Of a DNA stretch of 64,000 nt, positions 49,001-59,248 are shown one piece after another. Where the stretch lies: positions 85,629 to 149,628 of the forward strand of contig JAIFAC010000194.1 of assembly GCA_026545765.1 (NCBI GenBank), in the 5' to 3' direction. Source of the DNA: Plantago major (Eukaryota > Streptophyta > Magnoliopsida > Lamiales > Plantaginaceae). Position numbers and translations under genes: made by a program. Numbering within the stretch: the stretch's first letter is position 1; each line of letters begins with the position of its first letter. The notes below the pieces were generated by a model. It was not told where the DNA came from. It saw only the letters and a program-made list of their open reading frames with translations, and made no database searches.

Positions 49001-51793
49001 CGCTTTTCGCCGAAAGCAACTAAGATCAGATGCTTTGACTCATTGTCAATAAGTTTGCAATACTTTGCTTTGAATTTCACAGAAATCCCTTTGTCCGAAC
49101 CTGCTCATGCTAAATAGATTATATTTCAAACCCTTAACATGTAATACGCCGTTGATAGTTAATGATCCTAATTTGACGCTACAAATCCGAGAGGGATTTA
49201 ATTCTCCTCCAAAGAACTGATGTCCGTCCATTGTTGCAAGCTTTGTAGTTGACATTTGCTTTGTCTCCGCCATGTGCTTTTGCATCCACTATCAAATAGA
49301 CATCGAGCCTTAGTCCAAGAGGCGCTCGCACAATCAGAAACATGAGTTAGGTTCTTGCTTAAGAGATAGAACCATTTAGACTAAACATTCTTCCAGTAGG
49401 AATCCACATTTTCTTGGGAGTTTGTTTTTGTCTAACTTGATCAGAAGGAGATGCAATAAAATTAGTAATTTTGATCTCAATTTTTCTTCTTGTGGTGTTT
49501 CTAGGTGTTCCTTTTGGTGCTTTCTGGACCTCTGGTTTCGGATTGCTTTTCAAAGAACTTAGCTTTTCCGCCGTGTTCCTTCTAGCTCGCATTCAGCTTT
49601 TCAAATGGCTTGAGATTTCTTCCACTTCTGTCTATTGCTACGTGCAATATCAACCTTGCGCCATTGTTCTTGTCCTTATATTGTGGCAGAAGAACTTTTC
49701 CAATAGCACGATAGACAATGCCATTTCGAACACCTTGGGCTTTCTGAATACGTTCTTCAGAAGCCTTACTAGTTTCTGCACCATCTTTATTTTCATAAAA
49801 TGGTACAGTAGAGAATTTGCCTATTCCAGCAATTCTTCCTTTCCTAGTAATGTAGCAATGTGGATGGTTACATGTCTGAGGGTTATGTTTCTTTTCAGAA
49901 ACCTTATCCGCAAGTTTCTTGTGACCTTGTTGTTCTTTCAAAGGCTGGGTTGCTACTCCTTTTCCTTTGTCAACTACCCTAGCTTTCTGACCAATGCTAT
50001 AGGTGGTTGAAGAACCATTCTGTTGACATTTTACAAAGGTCAACCTTTCATCACTCTTCTTCAGAGGAGATGAATTACTCGATTGTTCATCAAGTCCAAG
50101 TCCACCTTTCTCAGAGGGATCTCTCAGATAGGATTGAACCTCAGTGAGAGTGTCACTAGCCTTTGCATAAGATTGGAAGGATAGCTCTTTCTTTATGAGT
50201 TCTTCATTCTCAGAAAGCAGCTTCATCATTTTCTTAGTAAGTTCATGCAAGGTTAGTTTGTGAGAATTTTCATTCTCAGATATCTGAGATTTCAGAAAGG
50301 CTATTTCAGCGTTCTTGTACTCAGATACTCTGGTTAGCTCAGAAACCTCTTTTTCAAGAGTTTCTTTGCTTTCCTCTAGAATTCTGGTTTTGATCAGGCT
50401 TCCGTAAATTCTTTCTCATAACGATCCAATTCACTCTTGACCAACTCTGCATCCTCAATTCCATCATCACTCTCATAGTACGTAAATTGTGAATTGTTAG
50501 TTACCTCATCACCATAAGACACATTTCAATGTTGAGATGTCCGACCAAGAATCTCAAAGAACTCCACATTTCTTTCTTCTTAAGGTCAAGTCAATTACAT
50601 CGTGGGTGATTCCACACAATTCGTGATGGTAGGTTCGAGTCATCCGAATCTCCATTTTCCTAATCACCTCAAAGTCTAGAGCATCAAGTTGAATTTGAAT
50701 CTTCTTCCTTTCTTTAGTCAAGAAGGCCCTTTGATTTCTCTTGAAATTTCTTCCTTCTTGTCACCGCCTCGAGCTTGTTTAAAGTAGACAATCTCTCAAG
50801 TGACCAGGCTTTTGACAATAGAAGCAGATATCATTTCCTATTTCTGTAGCTTCAGTACTAACACCTTTATGAATGGGGGTGTTCAGAGAGTTGTTCATTT
50901 GTATGTTTTTGTACTGATGATAGTTTGGGCCTAGATGCTTTTTCAGCTTTTCTTTAGCTTTTCTTCTCTCAATCTCTTGACTCACAAATTTCTTCTTCAT
51001 GTGTCTTCATAAGAGCATTTTCTTCAGATGCTTCTTTGGTATCCTTCTTTTCAGAAGTACCTTGAGAAACTAGATCAACACTTTGCAATTTTTTAGCTGT
51101 TTGTTCTCTCTGAGTTGTCTCATAGTCTACAGTAGCAAGATGAGAGAAGAGCTCTTCTGGAGTAATATTTGGCATCACTTGATTGAAATAAAATAACTTA
51201 GTGTGTTCCAGGATTGAGACTTCGACAATAGTCTTAATCTTTTCCGACCGAGTATCTATCGCTTTCACCAAGTGCGCCATATCACTCATAAGAGTAGTAA
51301 ATCCAAATCAAGTTCTTCCAGAGTTTCATGGGACCTTGTTTGAAGTTTTGGAACTTCAATTTAAGAACTTCAACTTGTTTTCGTTTTCTCGCCCGCACGC
51401 ATTTCTTCAATCAATCGCTGCAATCTCGCTGCTTTAGCACCCTACGCCATAATCGTATGTGCTCAGTGTCGATCCGATGATTATATTACGAGCTTGACCA
51501 TCCAATCAGGTCTCTCGCATCTTCGATGTCCGTAGCTCTCGCTTGTCTTCATATAATGCTTCCATGAGCAACATGACCACTATCACCAGCGCCCATGTCC
51601 TCGCCCATCTTCCTTGTTCGAGGCTTTTCTTCCATCGCACACCTCAAGAATTTGTTCGAGTTGTCGATTTTGATAGGCCCTTCATTGATGACATAGATCA
51701 TCTCATCACTAATGGCCTCAGATGGAGCATCATGTTGTTCTTCCATTTCTCGTAGTTTTCTGGCTTCAGAACGGGTGCATCACTCAAAGACAT
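46032..51793 (-). pseudogene. gag-pol of element C (frame-broken; integrase Asp changed)
   Basis: Starts at ATG 51793 (MSLSDAPVLKPENYEKWKNN). The zinc knuckle near 50830 reads CFYCQKPGHL. A coiled-coil gag tail follows (50250-49582), then a protease with D-S-G (FDSGC, about 49290) and GAG-pre-integrase WHKIISHLNFK (about 48915). Integrase is at 48645-48094; its second catalytic Asp is replaced by Asn (RTNHGTEF, against RTDHGTEF in B) while NGVAERKNRT is kept. RT has YVDD near 46985, and a block at 46911-46366 contains RT connection and RNase H start (LTASRPNIQYAVGVCARFQT, DADYAGS). Pol ends with a stop at 46032-46034. Frameshifts separate these parts. Confidence 0.88.
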
Positions 51794-51910
51794 ACCTACA
51801 CACTTACAACACAAATTATATAGTCCTCAGAAAGGGACAAAGTTCCTTCACCTCTCTGGGGATATAGGTTCAGTGCAGAAGGGTTGTGAACCTCCTACTC
51901 TGATACCACT
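51794..51910 (-). promoter_or_regulatory. Leader and primer-binding site of element C
   Basis: Plus-strand ACTCTGATACCA (51897-51908) is the complement of TGGTATCAGAGT, the initiator tRNA-Met primer site with one change at its end, two bases from the LTR. Confidence 0.9.
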
Positions 51911-53296
51911 TGTTGGTCCAGATAACGGCAAAGTAAAAGACTGGAGGGGGGGGTGAATAGTCTCTTAAAACTTTTGTCGATAAACAGCTTCGAAACCCGG
52001 GGTTTCGATACTTAAATTCAGAGCCGGAAGACTTTACGATAGGTAAGTGCGTAAACAATAAGTAAGTGTATGTGTGTTTGAAATGTAAATACGTATGGTA
52101 AATAACACAACAAGTATAGTGGTATCCGGAGGTGAATCCTCCAACTAATCCACTTTGGTCTTTCCGAGACCTAGAATTCACTAGAACAGATAATTGAGTT
52201 CACCTTACAATAATCCTATTCTAAGATTCCTAAACAAATGGTTCCCAACCAAATGTTCCCCGAGTTATTCCTCACTCCTAGAGCTAAGTACTTCCTCTAC
52301 TCGTATAACCTTCGAGTTGTTCCCGATTTCCCAAATCAATTACTTCCTCTACTCCACGCGATGGTGTTGGTTATAAGGTTTTGTCGAAAGGCTTCTCGAT
52401 AACTTTTCAGTTATGTTTTCAGAGATCCTAATAGAACAAGACTACTTAATACACTTGTTCAGTGGATGACAGTCTGCTCTTTACTGACCCAAGTAATTGG
52501 TTTCCGTTCTGGAGAAAGATCTTCAGAAATGGTATCTGATAGTTCAACTCTTTCACGAATAACAATCTCTTGTTAAGGTTCAGGACAACTTAGAACTACT
52601 AGTGATTTTTCAAGCTTACGTAAAGCTTTCGTAAAGGATAGTAGAGTGCTTGAGAGAATACTTTGCTTGATGGTAAGTTTGCAAGATAGAGCGCTCTAAG
52701 GTATGTTCTTCAAGCATCTAAGTGTGTGATATATAGATAAATTTGAGAGGCGTCAATTGTATTCACAGTTTCTATCAAATTATATCCGCTTATATCTTGA
52801 ACTATGTACTCGTAAGTCACTATCTCATTTTTCGTAGAGGATCGCTATAAAGATTTCGCCGATGCATTTAATGCATAGTACCGTTTCATTGTCCTTTAGT
52901 CTCAACGGATACATGAGCCTTTCACGATGGCTTGCATGCTCCATACTCATGATGTCATATGTCTAGAATCATATCCTAAAATAAGTTAATATACTTAAGA
53001 AAGGATTAAGGACATAGTCTTTCCGAAGTTAGATTAAACCTTTGGTCTTCATAAACCTTGTGCAATCTTCACCTTCTAATCTTCGTAAAAGCTCCATTGT
53101 TAGATTGATCTTCATGGTCTTCTTGAAATAAAATTACATTCGTAGACCTATAATCCTAATACAAGATTTACTAGACTAATCATACTCAAGGATTTCTCTT
53201 TACAATGTTCAAGTGAACCAAGAGCACTTAATCACCTTTCTGGCTAAGATAAGAACATGTGATGAGTGATCAAAATACTAACAGATATTCCTAACA
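51911..53296 (-). repeat. 5' LTR of element C
   Basis: 1386 bp, starting TGTTGGTCC and ending CCTAACA on plus, nearly the same length as its partner (1383 bp). Confidence 0.95.
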
Positions 53297-53464
53297 CTCA
53301 CAATTACCCAGAGGACATAAAATTTCCTAAGTGTTATGTTTCTAATCTCAGGTTCAAGCAGAAAGAAAGGTTGATGAGGACCAGACGTCCAAGTCCCCAC
53401 CTCACAACAAGATATCTGAGGAGCTCCCTACCTCAGTAGTACAAGTCTCTGAGCCTAATGTATT
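53297..53464 (+). pseudogene. Downstream gene of A, segment 3: end of intron 4 and most of exon 5
   Basis: Intron 4 ends with TCTAATCTCAG at 53351. Exon 5 begins VQAERKVDEDQTSKSPPHNK and runs to 53464, then resumes at 54474-54480 after the solo LTR. Without the solo LTR the exon is exactly 120 bases (40 codons), the same as the homologous exon of B at 26429-26548. It ends ...VSEPNVFIQ before a GTAACT donor. Confidence 0.8.
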
Positions 53465-54468
53465 TGTTAGAACTGTAGACGGACTGGACTTCGATCGGGA
53501 CTTCGAACGATGTCGACTATTGATGTTGAGTCAACACCGCTTTCAACAAAGGAACAAAGGATCGACAAGACTACTACAATAGTAAATCGTGATCGATGTA
53601 ACTCAGAAGTGCAAATGAATAAAACCAACACGAGATTTCTAAAGCCAGATATAAAGATACCGACGCAAGCCGAGCAAAACTTCTACTAAAATTGAAAAGT
53701 AGAATTAAAAAGAAGTTTAATTCAATCACAAACGATTGATTAAACTTACAAAAAACTAGACCTAGAATGTATAAGAAAACCTATTCTAGTTCAATGATAC
53801 TAGAGTAATTTCAATCTTAGAGAACACTCATAAGTAAACACCGAGGTAAAGGTCTAGTAAAGCAAGACAAACCTAAACTCAATGACCAGAAGTTTAATCT
53901 CTATAGGCGTGGTCTTCGAAAGCTTCTTCTCGTGTGTATATATAGGGTCAAATTCACCAAGAAGAAAGCGGTTGAAGTCAACTCGAGCCGGGAAAGAACG
54001 CCAAAATATATTCAAGAGTTGTCTTCAAGGCGATCAAGCCTTAGCAAAGCGCTTTTCTTCGTATATATAATGTACAAAGAATCGATCTTCCGGAAGAAAC
54101 ACTATTGCCCAAGTCGAAACCGTTAGTTTTCTCTCGAAGGAACCGCTTTTCTTATCTTCAACAAAGATAAGGAGTCTTCTATATATCAATCTCTTTTAAA
54201 TCTCACTTTCCTTATAGCATCAAATTCTTCCTTGAACAATATGGCAGCTTCCTTCTTGCATTATGCTTCTTATTTTCCTTTTTGCTACAATGCCCGTTTT
54301 GCTACAGTGACTGCTACAATGACCAATCGTGATCCATTAAGCATGTTGAGGCCCAACTTGATATATCCTACAAAATAACCATAGAAAAACAACTACAATT
54401 GTCGAACCGGTTAATAAACGAAGAAAGGCCGAATTAACAAAACAAGTGCAATATAAATTGCACTTTCA
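53465..54468 (+). mobile_element. Solo LTR F of a different LTR retrotransposon
   Basis: 1004 bp starting TGTTAGAACTGTAGACGG and ending TTGCACTTTCA, flanked by the perfect 5-bp duplication GTATT (53460-53464 and 54469-54473). TG...CA ends, no coding capacity and a TATA-like GTATATATAGG (about 53936) fit an LTR, and no internal region or partner LTR is present. Sequence is unrelated to the Sirevirus LTRs here. It interrupts exon 5 of A's downstream gene. Confidence 0.85.
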
Positions 54469-57348
54469 GTATTCATTCAGGTAACTCAGAAACCTAACTA
54501 CACAAATACTCAGATATCTACACAAGTTTTGAATCTAACTCAAAACTCTTTCTTTCAGGCTCAAACAAGTGTGCAAAAGGCTTCTGCATTCTCAACAGAA
54601 GACCTGCTTACATTCTTCAAGAACCACACACTAAAGAAACATCTCAAGTGTTTCAGAAAGTGGCAAAAGCACATAAGCTCAGATCTGACTGAATTAACAA
54701 AGCTGACTGATCACCAATTGAGAAGAGTCGGAGCTTTTGACTTGGAGAATTATGTCCATGCTATGTTCCCAACAGAGCAGTACACTTTTGCTACTCTGAT
54801 GCATAAGGACTTTATCAAAGAAGCTGCACACAAGCTCATAGAAGCTTTTGAGAAGGCAGATGGTCGCACTGTAATGCAGATGGCATTCAAGCCTACTTTG
54901 CCCTGCACCTACAATGCATACCCTCTTAACAAGAGGAGGTAATGGGCAAATGATCACTATTCCGTAAGGATCAATCTGGTCTCAAGATGAAGAAGAGAAG
55001 GAGACTAATGAGAATGACTATGAAGATTCTCCTTCCACCATCACAAGGATGTGGATGATAAGAAGGATGATGATGATGCCTCGCACTGTAAGGTGAGGGA
55101 TTACACAGAAAGAGTGCCTCGCTTTAAAAACACACCGAGAGGACATCACAAAAATCCCTCCTCCATCTCCCCGTAAATCTACCCATCCATCTTCCCAACA
55201 ACAAAAGGACACTAATCAACAAGTAGTTGAGCACTCGAGGAAACGACTCAAGATATTGAATACACAAACCAGAGCCAACTCAAACAACCGTGGAAGAAGA
55301 ACAACACCCATCTTCAATCGAAGAAGAGCTAGCTAAATCCAGGATAAGCTTAATCACTTCAAGATCAATACTTACAAGAAATGGTAGCTTACTCGAGGTC
55401 AAAGAGCTCCAGATGTCAGAAATGCCATTGCTAAGGAGCTAGATATCAAGAAGTATCTCAAGAAAAGCATGATGCTAAGGTCGATCACCATCAAAAGATA
55501 TACCATCCTCCTCTCGAAGGGAAAGAAGCCCATCTCGAGATGGTTCGGACTAGAAAATCTTGAAATGTCCAAGAGGATGAAGATCATCGGGCTGATGACT
55601 CAGACGATGAAGAAGAGAAGAAATTCGCGTAATCGCAATGAACACTTAGCGGTTTCTCATTTGAAAAGAAAGTCGATCGCTTCAAATATTCAAAGAAGTC
55701 GCCAAATGTCAACTCCAATGAATACTTGAATGTATATCAAGTATCGACTAAATTGAAAAAGGAGTTGTTTTCAAGATAAAGCCGCCATCGTGATCCCCCT
55801 CGCAGAATGAAGTCATTCATCGAGCTCATCACTCGTGAGGACAACCACCGTCAATGCTCGTAAAGACCTAGGCATGGTTAGGGATGATGACCAAAACTTG
55901 GTCTAAAGCCTTTGAAGAGGCTAGCTATGTCAGGAAAAGCAGATGCCATTCAAGGCCCATTCGCGAGCTCACCGATAAGGAAATGGACTTATCAAACAAA
56001 ATCGAGCTCAAAGTCAACTTCGGTTGGTCAACGCTTATAACTACTTACAAGGACATTTTGAGTCTCTCTCAATCCTTTATGAGACTTAGTCACCAACAAT
56101 GACTAAGGGGAAGGATCACAAATCGACCTCAAAGTCAGGAGGAATGGGAAGAAGGAGAAGGATGTAAGAAGAAATCTGGAGCCGGTGCTGCTCAGAGAGG
56201 AAGAAGAAATAGTAAAACTTCCCAGCCACCACTCAGAATCTATGAGCCCTCCTCAAGTAAAGCTGTTTTGCAAATAGTAGCCACTTCCCAGAAACCAAAT
56301 GAAGGAACTTCAATGGTAACAAGGGCCATGGCACAGAAACCTCCAAGGAGTACCAAGGCTCCAAGGAGAAGACAAGTAAGAGGGATTGATGAGTCTTCTG
56401 AAGAAGAAGAAGAAGAAGAAGGCCAAATCAAATCCCTAGGCAATGAAGAAGGCTGCAAAACTTTCACAAGAATTAATGTTGATGATGATAATGAAGAGAC
56501 TGATGAAGATGAAGCTCCTCTTCACAGAAAAAGAAAAAGGGTTGATAGCCTATCTGAGCCCATAGCTGCAAAGCCTTTCATAAAATACCCTCCGAAATAC
56601 CAAGTCTATCCAGAGTGGCTCTTCAAGCAATCCTCAAGGGAAAATTCAAGACAAAGGAGGAATAAACTAAGAGTCGAAAAGAGAAAAGTCAACTTCCACT
56701 CAGTGCGTAAGAAGCCAAAATTGAGTATGTGAAGACCACAACAACTCCTCCGTTTACAGTGTGCATAAATTAGAAAATGGCTACGGATTCGGAGCTCAAG
56801 CATTTATCAATTCAAGGTTTCGTAACCAATCCATAAACAATTCATGGCATGGAGAAAAGACAAACCATTCGTTAACACCACCACATAAAAACTCCGTTAG
56901 ATTTTGAAGTTATCAATAGGATAAAGCCATGAAGAAGGACCTCTCGATGAATGTCCTTATGGAAAGCCAGATGATGTGCACAAAATTCTAACTGATTGAA
57001 CAGCACAAGGCCAAGACTTTTGTGGAACCCTATGAGTAATTCTACACGGATGAAGAACAATACAAGGTGACATCAAATATCCGAGGATCATATATGATTA
57101 TTTCAAGCTATCGACATCAATATTGTGCATGCCCGGATATGGGGAAAGTATCCGGGTCAAGCATTTTGTCAAGAAAAATCCTACCAAAACCTACAAAGAA
57201 GTCTCAGAATTTGCGAGACACGTAGATTATTGTAACTCTTCTCTATGACTACTCCGATGATATGAGAAGGTTTGGTGATAGGAAATTTGCGATTGATCCT
57301 CGAACTGCTTTTGAAGACTTGAAGACTAGTTTGTTAGATGTTCACTGA
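54469..57348 (+). pseudogene. Downstream gene of A, segment 4: exon 6 to C-terminus
   Basis: Exon 5 finishes at 54480. Intron 5 (54481-54558, 78 bp, GTAACT...TTTCAG) has no stop in A but has an in-frame TAG in B. Exon 6 opens AQTSVQKASAFSTEDLLTFF and continues KKHLKCFRKWQKH...ENYVHAMFPTEQYTFATLMH, a helical domain shared with B (NYIHAMFPTEQYQVATLMRK). After an eroded acidic and coiled-coil stretch, a segment at 56268-56732 has basic runs (PRSTKAPRRRQVRG, HRKRKRVD) around an acidic run of eight Glu. The C-terminal domain is readable to the stop at 57346-57348 but frameshifted. No membrane helix is seen. Confidence 0.7.
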
Positions 57349-57663
57349 GCTTGGTTACTCCTGTTGTCCTAATTTACTATGTAATTTTTTTTCAGATCTT
57401 GTCGATCACTTTATTGTTGTTTTATCTTGTAAAAGTTATCTAAACTTTCATTGTAACATATCTGATGAACCTACTCTCAGATATCAATCTATAAAAGATT
57501 ACTTGTCAGCAAAGAACACACCTTGTAATTTGGTTGATGTTTACTTTCTGCACTTAATTATATGAATTGAAAGATCATAAGAAATGATTAAGTGATGGAT
57601 TGTTTCCTCATCCAGATTTGTAATAGTCGATAGTCATCGCTGACCGATCAAAATGGGGAAATT
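57349..57663 (+). other. 3' non-coding region and polypurine tract of A
   Basis: AT-rich trailer followed by AAAATGGGGAAATT (57650-57663) directly before the 3' LTR, the expected polypurine primer. Confidence 0.8.
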
Positions 57664-59248
57664 TGTTAGAATATCTGCTTAGATTTTGATCAAGAACCTA
57701 ATGACTTATCTTAGCTCGTAAAGGTGGTTAGTACTCGTTCACTTGAACACCGTAAAGAGGAAACTCACTAAGTATGATAGTCTAGCAAAATCTTGTGTAG
57801 GATGTTAGGTCTCTGAATGTAATTTTTATTCCTCTAAAGAAGACCAAGAAGAAGGCATCCAGCAGGAAAAGTTCCACGGATTTGAAGATTTGAAGACTGC
57901 ACAAGATTGCTGAAGACAAGGGTTTCAGATACCTATATGACATCTCAAGACACAAGCATTTTTAAATAAACAGTGTTGCAAAAGATATCTGAGAAATAAA
58001 AGGTTTCTGAAACGATGAAAGTGCCCACAAATATCTACACTCAGATACCTTGGACATAAACTATGTTTCTGAAAAGAAATATATTATAACAAGTTGTTTC
58101 AACAAGTGGTATCTGGAGTTGTGATAATCTCTGGAAAAGGACGTGCAAAGCTCGTAGAACTCGATAGTATAAGATCCGTGATACAATGCATAGTTTCGCT
58201 GCACCACAGACAAAGTATAGTACAATGCATTCAATGCGCGGATGTAAATGTCTGAACAAAAACTGTAGCTTCTGAAGAAGAAGACAAACCTGCTACAGTA
58301 TTATACTCAGATATCAATAGTTTGAATTTGATTTAAGTCTAACGGATACTATTCAAATGGCACTCAAATTCATCTATAAATATCAACACTTAGACTGCTT
58401 GAGAACACACCTTAGAACACGTAATCCTTACACCAAGAACACTGAACACTATCTTTCAAACTCTCAAGCATACTACTTACCTTCAAGCTTTCTGTTGCGA
58501 CCAAAGCTCTTGATTATTAGTAAGCACAAAAGTTCTAAGTGTCCTAATCCTTAATAAGCATTGTTATCTTTGAAGGCGTTGAACTAAGATTTCGTATCTG
58601 AGATTCATTCTCTTGAACACTTATCATAGACTGGGTCAAGAAAGAATGTGATACATACATTGCAAAGTGTATTAAGTATACTTGATTCTCGAGCTATCTA
58701 CATAACCGAACAAGTTATTAAAGAAGCTTACGACAAACTACCTTAACCAACCCCTTAATTGGCGTGGAGTACAGGAAGTACTTAGTTTGGGAAACTAAGG
58801 AACAACTCCAGGAAAGAGGTTTCTGAGTACAGGAAGTACTTGGCTGAGAAAGTCGGGGAATAACTCAGAGGGAACACTTGGTTGGGAACCTAGTGTATTT
58901 AGGAATCGAGAGAAGATACTTGTAAGGTTACCTCAATTATCTGTCTTAGTGGATTCCGTGTCCGAGAAAGGCCAAGTGGATTAGTCAAGGATTACGCCAT
59001 CTTCAGATACCATTATAAAAAGACTTGTGTTATTTACTTTCTGCATTTATTACTTGCTTTATTTACCTTGCAAAGTATTTGCACCTATCTTGCCGAAAGC
59101 ATCGCACTTATCACGTAAAAGTATTCCGCCTCGAATTAAGTATCAGATATCCTCACAGATATCTGAGAAACTGTGCTTATCGACAAAAGTTTTGAAAGAC
59201 TATTCACCCCTCCTCTAGTCTTTCACTTTGACGTTATCTGAACCAACA
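57664..59248 (+). repeat. 3' LTR of element A
   Basis: 1585 bp, starting TGTTAGAATATCTGC and ending TCTGAACCAACA, followed by CATAT. TATAAATA is at 58375-58382. It matches the 5' LTR throughout but differs at many CAG/CTG sites, for example CTCGTAAAGG here against CTCAGAAAGG, and AACCGAACAAG against AACTGAACAAG. Confidence 0.95.

Larger units (their letters stand above)
38369..53296 (-). mobile_element. Sirevirus-type Copia retrotransposon C, inserted in A
   Basis: 14928 bp, minus strand, with LTRs at 38369-39751 and 51911-53296. The LTRs (starting TGTTAGGAATATCATTAG on minus) and proteins are clearly related to A and B but more distant, so this is a sister subfamily. It sits in intron 4 of A's downstream gene, and B has homologous sequence on both sides of the insertion point, which confirms the junction. 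The flanks ATAAC and CTCAC match at only 3 of 5 positions, so no perfect target duplication is present. Confidence 0.93.
11990..59248 (+). mobile_element. Sirevirus-type Ty1/Copia retrotransposon A, interrupted by B, C and solo LTR F
   Basis: Terminal LTRs start TGTTAG and end CCAACA, and the element is flanked by the 5-bp duplication CATAT (11985-11989 and 59249-59253). Subtracting the inner insertions leaves about 15.8 kb. The order is LTR, iMet-type PBS, gag, protease, integrase, RT, RNase H, spacer, second transcription unit, PPT, LTR. Integrase before RT places it in Copia. Long LTRs, a long coiled-coil gag and a large post-pol gene place it in the Sirevirus (SIRE/Maximus) lineage. All coding parts contain stops or frame breaks. 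Confidence 0.92.

Noticed and set aside
53465..54468. TRIM (short non-autonomous LTR element) instead of solo LTR
   Set aside because: No pair of LTRs and no PBS or PPT lies inside the 1004 bp; a single LTR with one target duplication fits better.
20246..57348. Calling the downstream gene a viral envelope glycoprotein
   Set aside because: Position after pol would suggest it, but no signal peptide, transmembrane helix or glycoprotein-like cysteine pattern is visible in any copy.
11990..59248. Explaining all CTG/CCG differences by ordinary CpG deamination
   Set aside because: Deamination can turn CCG into CTG, but not CAGA into CGTA or CTG into CG, and protein conservation puts CTG/CAG as the original state.
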